Shown here piece after piece: positions 26,061 to 37,905 of a stretch of DNA of 64,000 nt. The notes beneath the pieces were generated by a model, which saw only the letters and a program-made list of their open reading frames with translations, ran no database searches and had not been told where the DNA came from. Source of the DNA: Casuarius casuarius (Eukaryota > Chordata > Aves > Casuariiformes > Casuariidae); assembly GCA_003342895.1 (NCBI GenBank), contig PTFA01000316.1:562161-626160 (forward strand). Direction: 5' to 3'. Numbering within the stretch: the first letter of the stretch is position 1; each line of letters starts with the position of its first letter. The position numbers and the translations under genes are program-made.

Positions 26061-26101
26061 TACCTAAAGCATACAGTAAAGCACAGAGTATGCTTTAGGT
26101 A
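26061..26101. repeat. Perfect 14-bp inverted repeat (stem-loop)
   Basis: TACCTAAAGCATAC (26061-26074) is the exact reverse complement of GTATGCTTTAGGTA (26088-26101), with a 13-nt loop between them. A perfect 14-bp stem with so short a loop is unlikely by chance in 64 kb. It is too short for an ordinary pre-miRNA. It lies just beyond an old LINE remnant. Confidence 0.85.
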
Positions 26102-29100
26102 GCTTCTTTATTTTATATTTCAAAGTGATTCCCAGATTTTGAAGAAATTTCAGCATATCCTGAAACTATGGAGTATTATACCCTTTGGGGGTTATCAAAT
26201 ATGATTTTTGTAAAGTTTCCTGGAATTCTTCACCACCTTTTCTGAAATATGCAGAAACACATTGTGCCCTCTTGTTCTTTTCCTCTCCTCTTTCAAACCA
26301 GTCAAGACCTCCACCAGGTTTATCAGGACCTCCTTCAGCTGCTTAGCTGCCCACGTATTTCTACCTTGTTCTTTATTTGTAGAAGCATTTCAGTCTGTGC
26401 TAGGACTCCTTGCAAACACTTTATCACTCATCACAGCGCACCATTTTAAACAGTCAGGTGCTAGAACAGGTACAGGAAGGCTAAGAAAACATTTCAATAA
26501 ATATTGCCTGAAAGAAGCTCCTACCTGGCCCAGCTACACTGCATATGTCGAGAGAGAGTAGGAATATCCAGAGGTGATTCAAAACAAGAATGACAAGCAT
26601 GACTAGCTACACTTTTTGATATAAATAAGTAAAAAACATTTTTAAGGGCTACAGAGCCATAGCAGTCTTTTGTTGTTCTCATCTTCTTCTAAAAGACAGA
26701 AGTAAAAAAGGCATTAAAAAAACATACAGAATATTGCCAGGAACAAGTAAGACAGAAGAATTCATCTGAATATTAGAAATTATGGTCCACAGTGAACTTT
26801 ACTTATCATTCTCAAAGGAAGCTTGATAAAGATAACTTGAAAAGTAAGCCAAAGGTGTGTTTTTGCTAGGCTTTTCTGTACTTCAGTAAAGCTTTATAAT
26901 TTTTATCATATATGTATTTTATATATATACATATATATTTAATTGTATATTACATGTTCATATAATTATAGCTCATCATTTGTATGTATGCTTAAAATCA
27001 TAATTACATAATTCATAAAAATGAATGTTTCATAAATTAAAATCTTCAAAGTTTTCTTTGAGATCCTAGTCTTGCAAGACTAAGCAGGACAGCTCTTTCA
27101 TCTGCTTCAGGGGAAAAGGTTTTGAGCAGGCAGTTCGACCAAGGCTACAGATGAAAAAAGCAAGAACCATCTTTAGTCAAGAGGGTCAGATTCATGGCCC
27201 ACACATCCAATTAAGTCAAATACAGTCTTAAACATATTTGGGACTATGGCTGAACCTTATACTCTTGCAGCTTCCCTGCCACCCATTTCTTGCCAATACC
27301 CACACAGAATCCAGAATATTATGTAACTTCCTCTTTCAAGCCGTCTCACAAACCTTGGTGAGGAAAACTCTTTCTCTGCTGGTCTTTACCCCTAACAAGA
27401 TGTTTATCTAGACTTCCCTTTTGGCTTGCACTCCTGAGGATCTCTTTTCCATGAGTCTCTGAGCAGAGGCAACACCAATAGACTTGCTCTCTCTAAATAA
27501 AAGTCACCCAAAAAATCCCCTCCATAAGATGAGTTGCCAGACAGACTTTTCTTTTGTTCTGGGGCTTTCCTCTGATTGCCAGTTGGCCTTGTTTGGCCAG
27601 CTTCCATGTGGCTCCTTTAAACATCTGTTTAATTAAAGGGGTCACATCATGGAACATATAGAGGACTGACCTTAAGTCCCAACACCTCCTAAAGGGAAAA
27701 GATTGCCTGTCCTATTATTGGGCCAAAAGAGATTTTCAATGATATGTTAGATGATTTAAGGAAACATTAATGCTTTGTTATTTTGGGGGGTGCGCAGGAA
27801 GAAGAAGTAAGGCATGATCTGTTTTTCTGAGTCGAGTATAGGCCTCAGCCACTGCACAGACACAGTCATCAACACTCTCGGCAGCTTCGTGAAAGCTTGT
27901 GACTGAGTCTCCTATTCACCTCCAAGGAAGTCGCTTATCTAGATTTTCTGTGAAAAAGCAAGGCAATGGCTTGAGAGTACTGAACTGCTGTATCTCAGTA
28001 CTCTTTTACACGTTTAGCACACGTCTAAATCAAGGCACTGAATATTATGTTTGTTGACAGTGCTACAACTCCTATGCTATTAGATGCTTCCTAATATCTT
28101 ATCTTGGTAGCTATCAGGCTTAGTACGTTCCCTCATCTGACTGGCATTAAGGAAAAGTGTATGATTTGTAAGAGCTCAGACTACCATTCTGTGTTTCCCT
28201 GTCAACAAGAGTAGCTGAACAGCTCTGCTACGCAGCCTCGCTTGGCTGTCATTGACAGGGAACAGAGCTGCAGTTAACGGTAAAAGAATTTCTGAATGCA
28301 GAGCTTCGCCCCAGCTGTGCGCATATCTGAAAGAACAAAATACGTCGCTTTCTCTTGAGACACTTCTTGGCTGTAGATTTGGACATATGGAGCAACAGAT
28401 TGGTGGACAGGGACACTGGTTAAGTTAGATTGTGAGTTTACTGACATTAAGTCTTCCTGAATGATGGCTGACATATTTGCAGTTGAAAGGGTATAGTTTC
28501 AGGTCTACTTTCAGGTGACGTGTCATCGTTTTGTGATCTCTGGACAGATCGTTATATGGGAAGGTTTTTGCATCCTGCTAGTAAGCTAATGTCATTATTG
28601 TTAAGCATTCTGCCTGGATGATGTTTAGCATATTTTCTTCTTGAAGTGCTCTGTGGTTTGAGGCCTACTTGTTAGAAAGATGTCACCTTTCTGTGCTCCT
28701 AAGAAAAAAAATGAATAAAAAATAAAAAATTGCTTTAAGCAGTGCAAATAATATTTATCCAATGTACTGAAGTAATGCTATGATGTCAAGGAAAAGATGG
28801 TTTTCAGGACACTGAGATGTGGCTAATGTGGCTCTCAAGTGTGTTCTGTTTTGCTTCTTAATGGTTGAATTATGCCTACACTGTTCTTCATAGCAAATCA
28901 TAAGACCATGCATCAAGCACTAGATGTGCAGTTGTTAATAGTTATGAAATGTATGGTTAAACACAATGAGTAACATTAAACTGTCTCCAAATAAGCATGA
29001 TTGTGCTAGTAAATGCCTATGACACTAACGCAAAGTAGAAACATACAAAATACAGACAGACACAAAAAATTTAGTGCCATCTCCCAGTGTTCTTTCTGTA

Positions 29101-32100
29101 TTTTTTTTCCTCTGTGTGTTGTATCTGCTTACAGCGTGATCATCCTGTTTGGATATTTAAACTCCAAACTGTATGCCCGTACTGTTCTATAGCCTCAATG
29201 ACTGAGTAAATAACCTGCCTTGTGAGAAAGGGAAATTAGGTATGATTTAAAAAATGCTCTAATGAACTAATTGATATGTATATGCATCACTACCCTGTGT
29301 GGCATGGCATCAGACTGGCCCTGTGCCATACAATAAGGTACATAAAGCTGTACACCCAGAAGCCATTCTCCTTATGTTCCAGTGGCAGCCCTATGCATTT
29401 GCAGAAGATGACATCGCTCTATCTCCCATATTGCTGTGAAGTGGCTGTTACATGCAACAGCAGCAGGCGTGAATCTGTACATTTATGACTCCAATATCAT
29501 GCTGGACTGGTGAACACCAGATCATAGGCAGTTTCATGAGAGTGATTTACCATGAGCTACTTACAAATAGTACATGCAAACTAGATTTGAAAGGAGTGAG
29601 GGAAACGGCAAAGAAATATATTTATGTATTTATGCAATGTAGAGCATGTTTGGTGCCATGCAAAAAGGGACAAGGATGCGCTGTGCACAAGTTCTACAGA
29701 AGACAGAATCAAAATGGCTTAGTAAGTTTATAAAACCAATCTGTAATAGATACTCTCTTTTGTCTCAAATGACGATTTCTGATTCTTTAAAGATCAAGGA
29801 GCTGTGCTCTCACTGAAAAATTAAGCACTGCCATATAATACAGCCCACTGGAAAACAGGTAGCAGTCTAGGGTGACAGTTTTTTCTCTGTATGATTGGCT
29901 ATTTGAAACTGCGATGAAACATATTTGCAGATATAGAAAAGTGTAATTTTAGGGTATTTAGAAACTAACCTTTCAAAATAATGATCAAAGCAGTGAAATA
30001 AAAATATACCTGAAGAGAATCTAGAGATACGGACATTGTTATCCAGCTGATTCCACTTGTATATATGAAATAGCCTGTCCAGGTCCTGCATGGATCTGCT
30101 GAGAGGTGGTAAGCAGGCAGCTGTCCCTCTGAAGACACAGCAACTCTAACCTCTCAAGATTTGATTCTTTACAAATAAACTACAAGCAGCTTAGAGAGAG
30201 CTGCTTAAACCGTACAGGACAGAAAAGAAGTGCCTGAAGTCCACAATTCTCCATTGATCCACAAAGCAGAGAGAATGCAGATCGCACAATCTCCAGCAGC
30301 AACAGGAATATCTGTTTTTTTAATGGTTAGCTACTACCTATATAAACTGGTGTTGGAATAACATGTTTCAAGTTTGGAAACTGCCTGAATAGGCCCCATA
30401 TGGCATACTTGCTGGTTATCTTCAAATTTTCTTCTTAAAAATGAAGAAATCAGGCCTGGTAAAATCATGCTGTAGCTTAGTAGTCTACCTTTTGGTAGAC
30501 ATTACAGAAAATAATTTACAGATTTCACAGATACCACATTATTACACAGTATAAAAGACACAGAAATGGACACCATTTAAAACAATGAGGAAAAGTGTAG
30601 AGGACTGATCTGAAAAATAACAGAAATTTATTCTGCTTTTGTATAAAATGTTCCAGATTGCATAATATAGAAGAATCAAAATGGAAAGTTTTGATGAATT
30701 AAACAGCTGAGGGGGGTGAGTGAAGAAAAAGAGTAAAAGCCTTTAAATTTAAATCTCAGTACTATTTGTAAGCCTTTGGTGTGTGTATTTTACATGACGA
30801 GTAAAGAGTAAGTTCAATTGATACTTTTCCCAAGGATATGAGTGGTGTAAAAGGAAAATATATTTTGATGTCATTAACAGGGCTGACCTCAGAGATAGGA
30901 GATGCCAGATGAGGGACAGAGTCCTCTCCTCTGCAGGGGGATCATGTTCCACACGGTCTGGCTACAGGGAGAGTGGGGGCAGTGTCCTCCCAATGCCCCA
31001 ACATCAGACCTGCAGGACGGAGCGGTGACACCACAGTGGCATTTCACAGCAAGTACAGTTTTCAGAGTATCTTTCTGGCGTATTTGAGAGGATTCAGGCT
31101 CACATGCCCGAAAGACAGGAGGGAAACATGTTTAAAGATTTTTCCTTTCCTGTTGAACGTTAAGCTCTTCAGCTGAGGGTCCTGGAGAAGACTGTAAAAA
31201 AACAGATAGTTAAATATATCCTCCCAGATTGTCCTTAACTTGTGGAAGTGACTGTTCTGCTCAGCAGTGTATGGATGCCCCTTCAGGAAGCACTAAAAGA
31301 GAGGGACGCATAAAAAAACATACTTTGTTTCCTGAGATCAGCTATCTGTTCTAAAGGTACCTGGCTTGTATGTTTTTTTAAGTATTAGCCTTGGTGTTAA
31401 TGGCATAGTATTACAAGCGTGGCAGGTCATGGCCCCTACTTATGACTGGTCCATACTGTTTCCTCTGCAGTGGAAAAACTGCCTGCGAGGAGTGTTTCCA
31501 GTAAGGATGAGTTAATTGCAAGCTGTTGGACTGTTTTCATCAGGGCCTTTTGGTTTCCCTGGCTCTGGAGATTTCTTCTTTTGTCTTGGGCTGCGAGAAG
31601 GGAGACTGGAAATTCAATCCCTGTCTAGTCAGGAAGCAACATCTAACATCCATCACCAAGCAATGAGCTCCTGCCACCAAAGAGAAAGACTGCAGGTGAC
31701 CTACAGTCTTCAGGGAGATGTCTACGCAGAGGGCATCTGAAGCTGAGGCCAGTCACTACCCTCAGCAGCCTGCCTCTTCTCATGAGGGATGGCTTCCCTT
31801 CCAGCAGTAACGGAAAATAGGAAGGTGTGGAGGGGAGAGGGGACAGCTAAGAGTGAGATATGCTTCTTGGGAGGGAGAGACTAAACTCTGTCACTGGGGG
31901 CTGCTGCAAGCAAACCCTTCTACATCGCCGTTCTCAGAGCCACTGCATGTTGTGGAAACTGAATAAGCTGGAGAAGTTTTCTGGGGATAATCTTCAGATC
32001 TGCTTGACTGGGTTTCACCATGAAGCCCCTAGGATCAATTAAAAGAAAAATTTACCTTTTAGGTAGTTTTCCTTCTCAAGTAAAAAGCATCTATTGTCAT

Positions 32101-32782
32101 AGATGACCAAAAAATAAAGTGAATTTGCATAAAATGGGAGGGCAGTTTGGGATGGACTGGAGGATTTACCACAAAGGTGCAGGAAGCTATGCGCTTCCTG
32201 TCTTAAGAACCTCATCTAACTTCCAACTGGAATTTTGGCTCAAGAAATGGGCTACTGTTGCCTACATAGAGAAAGGACTTAAATATTTACATGAAATTAG
32301 AGTCAAAATGCAGTTCCATCCAAGTCTGCAAGTGAAAGAGCCAAGTCGGGACATCTAATGGCCCACCCCAATGAAGTGTCTACAACCTGGAAAGAACAGA
32401 TGGGAGTGTAGTGGCCAGCTGCAGTTCTGAAGAGAGCAATTTGGCTGATTGGAGATTAGACAGAAATATGGAATTAGCCTGAAGAACTTTGTCCTGTGCA
32501 TTGAGGTGTTAAGAATTAAAGGAAGCTCGAAAGTATCTTCACTTTGATTAAAAATTTGCCTTAAGACAGGGAACCATCAGGATATGAAAGTTCTAGCACC
32601 CGGATGTTACTGGTGGTCCACTGCTGGTTTTTTATTAATGTTTATGTTTGCTTTTTAGAGACTATAGGTAATTATTCACAAAATGTATTAGGCATTGTTA
32701 TAGCTGCAAAGTCATGGCACTCGTAGTCAGCAAGAGCCAGTATGCCATACCACTTAGCTTGCACCACTGTGTCTTTATGTGC
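26102..32782. other. Intergenic, no gene recognised
   Basis: A long AT-rich tract. It includes a TATATA-rich patch (26908-26945) and A-rich runs near 28705-28730. No LINE, LTR or RNA gene is recognised, and all frames are under 100 codons and unlike known proteins. Confidence 0.5.
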
Positions 32783-32874
32783 ATGTCCTGATCCAATATG
32801 GGGAAGGTTTCGTTACGATCCCAAGGACGAGATTAAGACCCTAAAACCGGTCAAATACCGTACAACCTTTTAAC

Positions 32875-32880
32875 TTTATT
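32875..32880 (-). terminator. Poly(A) signal of the solo LTR
   Basis: AATAAA on the minus strand, at the R/U5 position expected for a retroviral LTR, about 200 bp downstream of the TATA box. Confidence 0.6.
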
Positions 32881-33076
32881 TTCAATGGAGTGGGGAGAAA
32901 AGGTGGGGAAAGGCGAAGGGGAGAGGGGAACAAGGGTAAGGGGAAAAGACAGAGAAAGTTGGAAAAGGAAAAAAGAAACTAGCTACTGCCACTCCGAGTC
33001 CGATGATGTTCTGCTGACTCCGCTCAAGATCTTCAGTCATCGCAAACAAGCCCCCCCCCATTCACACAGTCTGCAG

Positions 33077-33084
33077 TTTTTATA
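33077..33084 (-). promoter_or_regulatory. TATA box of the solo LTR
   Basis: TATAAAAA on the minus strand, about 200 bp before the LTR's AATAAA and directly downstream of its GC-rich U3. Transcription, if any, would start near 33050 and run leftwards. Activity is not known. Confidence 0.55.
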
Positions 33085-33405
33085 GGTTCTTGCCCTGCCT
33101 CTGGGAGGTGCTTCCTCACTTCCCATGCAGATTAGCTGTCATGCACAGTCCGCCCTCTTGGAACCTTCCAGAAATGGGCTGGGGGCATCTGGGGGTCTCC
33201 TGCTCATGCGCAGATGGCAAATTAGTACGTGCAGTTCGTGCCAGACGTGCTGTTCCGCTAGAGGCGACCTTCTGCCCTTTTTGCGCCCTTTTTCCCCCGT
33301 GCAGGTGCACAAGGCTGTTTACCTCACGGACGGCTCCCAGAGGCGCCGGCGCGGCATTGCCCGACACACCTTGGCAGTGGCGGCTCTGCAGCAGCAGCAA
33401 TGTCG

Positions 33406-35499
33406 AGACAAAACTGCATTTAGTACCAGTTCTCTACAGTGCAACTGCCTTGGAACCCAATTTTCCATTATATGGGAAAACACACCATTTCCCCAAAAGG
33501 CCTTCTGCAATAGATTGACAACAACAGAAGTTATTCTCTTAGAATGAAGGGGAAAGAGTGAACCACCCTGCCTTGTCTGCGCCAGAATTAGCAGTGTCCC
33601 TTTGAACGTGACAGTGTACCATCCAGTTGCTGGGACAAAAGAATGAAATAAGCTTCACAATCAACTTCATACATCAGCCTGGCCACGACACACCTTCAGA
33701 TATTGTTGAACTTCTGCATCTCCTCCAGTGTACTGAGCTCTCATCTTTCTCAAGATTAAGCATAAGTATGCTCTACCCTATTTATTCACACTTCACCATT
33801 CTTAACAATTTTTTTGCCTTCAAGAATACAAAAGCAACCTTTGTGCACTGGGGTGATTGGAAAAATTCAAATGTAATACAACAAAGATGAGGGAATATCC
33901 TAAAAGGGCATAAGAAATTCTCATGGCAATTCCTCCTCCTCACATTAAGGGCTGCTTTTATCACCCTGTTAAGTCTGTAACTAAAAATGTGGCTAGGAAT
34001 TTTCTTTGTAATCCAAAGGCAGTGATGACAATTCCTTTGCACAACACCGTATTTCTGGGGGAGGTTACTCTTAATTGACCAGGATCACGGAAGCTCTAAG
34101 CACTGTGAAATTATGTAAAATCATAATTTTATGATTTCTATATCTGTATTTCTGTATCTGTATTCTGTGTTGTGACACTCTGCTTTAAAAGTGACGGCAA
34201 GAGACAAGATTCAATCCAGATGGTTCAGTAAATCCTGGGTAAATATGTGTAAATCCAAATACTCTGAAGAAAAAATATACAAAAAGGACAGAAGAAAATT
34301 TAGGTTGCTAGGTTGAAACTCCATAGCTCCTGATCTCCTTAGAGACTGAGACTCTCAGTAACACTTTCCTATTGATACTGGACAACTGTGAAAAGCTAAA
34401 ATGTAAAGTAAGAATGTTGTAGCAAATAGTAGTTCAACTATTCACATTACCAAACAGAGCTTGTAGCTGGACTTCTTTCCTTGCCGGAGACTAAGCAATA
34501 AATGAAAGTCCAAGGGTCTGATGAGCAAAATTTCCAAGGTCACTCAACATGAGAAGGATAAATGGTGACAAGTTTCACAATACAGAGCAATTCAGTGACC
34601 TACTGTTGTGATTCAGGGAGAGTTATCAGTGATGAATTTGCAAGTCTTCCCCATTAAGAATGAGATCCACCATAATGAGTTTCAATCTACAGTGGAAGTA
34701 GGTTTTTTTCTTCTTCTATACTTACAGATATAAGAGCCCAGACTTATTCCACCAAACTGCAGCTATTTAGGAGCCATCTAGTTTAAGTTAGTTATTCAGG
34801 CTTCCTCTGTAATAAAGAGGGATTCATCTTAGTATTGGTGAACTTACTTCTGGAAATGCCTGTTTTCTTTTCTGCTGACTATGAAAGAAGCTTACCTGAC
34901 CCCGTTAAACCAAGGGCCAGTCTTTTAGGAGGATAAAGTTAGAGGACACAAATCCCATAAAATGTGGTTTATGTTTAGTTATATCCAGTATCAGTTTTGT
35001 CACTAGTCTTGACCTTCCATCTCACCCTATGATGTAATAAGAGAAGAATACTTGTGTTAGATATGGACATTTAAAATGCAAATCTTAAATTCACATGGAG
35101 AATGAAAAGAAAAGATGGTGACAAACACCTGGCCAATAAGAAAGCATTCAAGTGAGCCTGGAAAAAAAGTGAGTGAAGGCAGCAATGCAAGTTGGTTCTC
35201 CTTTCCTGCATCAGGTAGGGTTAAGAGGTTACACTTGCATGAGTAGTTGTTTGCAGCATTAACGAGAAAACCAGGGAGAACACAACAGTCAACCACTGGT
35301 GTCCAGTGCTTTCCAAGTCTTATAAAACTGTTTTTAAAAGAAAGGTAAATTCTTAATATAGTCACATGATTCCAGGAGCTGAGAATTTAAAAAATAAGAC
35401 TTCCGATAGAGACATAACAGATGACAATGTAATCTGTTGTCTCTTATTAATCTAAGGAATGTTAAAGTCTGGTTCTTCTCTCACAGTAATGTTAGTCAA
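33406..35499. other. Intergenic, no gene recognised
   Basis: AT-rich unique-looking sequence. It contains a small duplicated TATCTGTATT(T)CTG motif at 34141-34167 and a stem AAATCATA/TATGATTT at 34118-34137. Nothing else is recognised. Confidence 0.5.
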
Positions 35500-36260
35500 G
35501 GTAATTCCACTGCAATCATTTTTCTCTTTCACCAGAAAACTGAGGGTGGCTGTTTGTTTGCATAATTAGGAATATGGGCCTTCCTCTTCTATCAGTTACA
35601 AATTTTGCATCTCAGCAACTACAATGAATTCAGTGTAAATATTCCTAATTTATTACAGTGTAAGCAAGAAGAAAATGATAAATACAAAGATTTCTTCTTT
35701 ATTACTCAGGAACTACTTAAGTAAGGCGTATTCTCAATTGGATTCTCAGTGATATTGTACAAACATGAACTTGCATTGTTTAATATCAATTTGCTGATAA
35801 AACAAAGCCTCTTCTGACTTCAGCATGACTCATGAATTGCAAATTAATCAAATTTGGAGCTGTTTGTTTGGTCTTTAAAATGATTTAATCAAACAGATCT
35901 CAATTAGAAAATAATTTAATAACAGAGGTAAAGTAACAGTTAACACCGAAAGAGTCATGCTTCAGCTTGAAGCACGTTGTTTAGATCAATTGGCTTATGA
36001 AGGCAGCATACAGTATATGAAAATGAAAACCTATCACCCTGCTCTTTTGGGATCAATGGCTTCAACTAGTTGCTAATAACGTTTTGCATGTTCCAAAAAA
36101 GTATTTAGACAAATTTTCTTCTCATTTTGATGTGTGAAAATGAATGTTTGGATCTGATACACATTTTAATACATGGTTTATCAAAAAAGTCAGTATCGGT
36201 GAGATTAATTTACAAAAGCTGAATCTTTGGCATCACTGGAGCTCCTCCAAATTATTCCAG
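35500..36260. promoter_or_regulatory. Candidate conserved non-coding element (low confidence)
   Basis: About 760 bp without simple or interspersed repeats, with many homeodomain/POU/forkhead-like words (GCATAATTAGG, CCTAATTTATTA, GCAAATTAATCAAATTTGG, AAATAATTTAATAAC, TTTTGCATG, GAGATTAATTTAC, TGTTTGTTTG). There is no coding frame. It is the most enhancer-like block in the window by texture, but this is a judgement from one sequence only. Confidence 0.28.
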
Positions 36261-37214
36261 TTATGGATCTATTTCTCAATTTGTGACTGCATTGTAGAAT
36301 AGGAAAAGCACTCTGCAACATGAAAGTCATTCCCTGAGGAGGAAAGAACTGATCAGCAAAGTCACAGGTAATCACTCGTCAGGGGCCCAGCTCTACAAGA
36401 AAAGGAGCAGGACAAAGAGGTACTGCCACTATCATAACATTGTCACAGGAAGAGAAAGGAGAGGGGTGATAAGAAATTTGGGGTTTCCCAGCAAGAATTG
36501 TCATCTCCTTCTAAAATGTGTACTTGAAAAGTGTACTATAATTAGTATGGGAAAGGTGAAACTAAGAAAAGTTGTAGCCTATATGTCTGTACTGGAACAA
36601 TACATGCTGCTATATAAAAACCTCCACACCTTAGCAAACACAACAGTAGGGGTCACCGTATAACCTACTTTTTCAGGTAATACTTTTTCACCTCTTTATT
36701 ACATAATTTGGGGCTTGCATTTACCAGTCTTCAGCTGCGAGATGTAGACTTGGCTTTTTTGGTACCCAGACAGGAGCTACATGATGACTCAGTCAGGCGT
36801 AAATTAAAGACTCCATTAAAATCTCTAGAGGATCTCCTCTTGATACAAGGTGATATTTATACAGGAAACATCACCATGGGAGCTCACTCATATTCCCTGT
36901 CCACCACTACTGTGCTATCCTCACCCTCTCTCGCCTCCCACCACGCATCCAGCATCATACCGTGTTCCCTGCCGTGCCACAAAGTGCCCTCAGCTCTGCC
37001 AAGTCTCTCGCCTGTCTCACTAATAGTCCCTCCTTCTTTCATATCCGCTACTTCTTGCCTTGGCTTGGTCAGAGCCTCAGGCAAAAGGAAGCATAAACAG
37101 TGGATGCGTCACTGCTACACGTGTGCCTTTCAGGTGGGTGTTTCATAAACACAGAAAGCCAAAAGACATCGGCACTCTGTTTGGCTGACGGGATGCTGGT
37201 TCTTGGCTACATGT
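36261..37214. other. Intergenic, no gene recognised
   Basis: The + strand frame 36708-37148 is rich in Ser/Pro/Leu because of a CT-rich stretch (36890-37060). It matches nothing I know. No other feature is seen. Confidence 0.45.
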
Positions 37215-37350
37215 GTGTTTATAAGGACATAAAAAGGACGGCAGTGTGTTAGACCAAGTCTGTCTAGCCCAGTATCCACCTCAGCAGTAGCCAATAGCAG
37301 ATGTACATGGAAGAATCTAAGGATAAGATAACATATAACAAAGGCAGTAT
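37215..37350 (-). mobile_element. CR1/L3-like 3' tail fragment
   Basis: The + strand reads TAGACCAAGTCTGTCTAGCCCAGTATCC, then CAGTAGCCAATAGCAGATG and GGAAGAATCTAAGGATAAGA. This is the recognisable 3' untranslated tail of the old sauropsid CR1/L3-like family ('ggtccatctagcccagtatcc ... gccagaagcagatg'). The element is on the minus strand and may belong to the same insertion as the remnant at 37515-37905. Confidence 0.6.
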
Positions 37351-37514
37351 TTCCTTGAAGTTTTCTCCTAGCTGTAGCCCTGAAAATATGATTTTTGCTG
37401 TTAGCTAATAAAAGGCCAGGGACGTGGTACAGACCTGACAGTGGCAGGTCTCAGGATGTGTCTGTGTCTGCCTTGGCCTGCGCTGGTTTTAGCCGTGGCA
37501 GCACTCACCCTCTG

Positions 37515-37905
37515 GCCAACTCCAGAGAAAAGAGGTAGATATCCATCAAATTTTCTTGCAAAACAAATTTACGTGTATTACTAATAAGGCTTCTCTGTAC
37601 TAATTTTGGACTCGGAGTGTATGTTCTGGTAAATGGACTAGTCATTTGGACTTTTAGATGGTTAAAATATTAATAGAGATAATGCTAAACTGTGTTCCCC
37701 TTTGCCAGTAATTAGATTTGTGGGTAAATAGATTTTGAGTGGAAATAGCTGCCAGCAATTTGCCTTCCCTCTAGGGACTTCCCCACCTAGAAGTAGTGTC
37801 TTTATAGTTTGTAGCTGTGAATGGGTGTTTCCATCATGATTTTGTCCAAACACTTTTTTAAACCCATGAAGATCACCCTGCTTGCAAGATGGGGCATGCA
37901 TCATT
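37515..37905 (-). mobile_element. CR1/L3-like remnant, copy 1 of a family seen twice here
   Basis: The right part follows the CR1-like consensus on the + strand: CCAGCAATTTGCC, then AGGGACTTCCCCACC and TTTTTTAAACCCATGAAGATCACC. The left part (37515-37730) shares landmarks with the copy near 57.2 kb: CCAGAGAAAAG, TGTATTACTAATAAGGCTTC, ATTTGGACTTTTAGA and CCCCTTTGCCAGTAA. Minus-strand orientation, no open frame. Confidence 0.6.

Larger units (their letters stand above)
32789..33399 (-). mobile_element. Solo LTR of an endogenous retrovirus
   Basis: A 611-bp segment with LTR architecture on the minus strand. It is bounded by TG (32789-32790) and CA (33398-33399) and flanked by ATGTCC (32783-32788) and ATGTCG (33400-33405), a 6-bp target-site duplication with one mismatch. 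Reading minus: a GC- and CpG-rich U3, a TATAAAAA box (33077-33084), a pyrimidine-rich R (about 33050-32880), AATAAA (32875-32880), then a short U5 ending near GGATCA. There are no gag, pol or env sequences on either side, so internal recombination has left a solo LTR. The family is not named. The type of LTR is clear, the exact ends less so. Confidence 0.72.

Noticed and set aside
33090..33547. Overlapping frames of 140-142 codons on the + strand, with 63- and 94-codon frames on the minus strand.
   Set aside because: They lie inside or across the U3 of the solo LTR, run antisense to it, and reflect its GC-rich composition. No known protein motif.
36708..37148. A 146-codon + frame rich in Ser, Pro and Leu.
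   Set aside because: Produced by a CT-rich stretch; no domain, no splice context and an opposite-strand frame in the same region.
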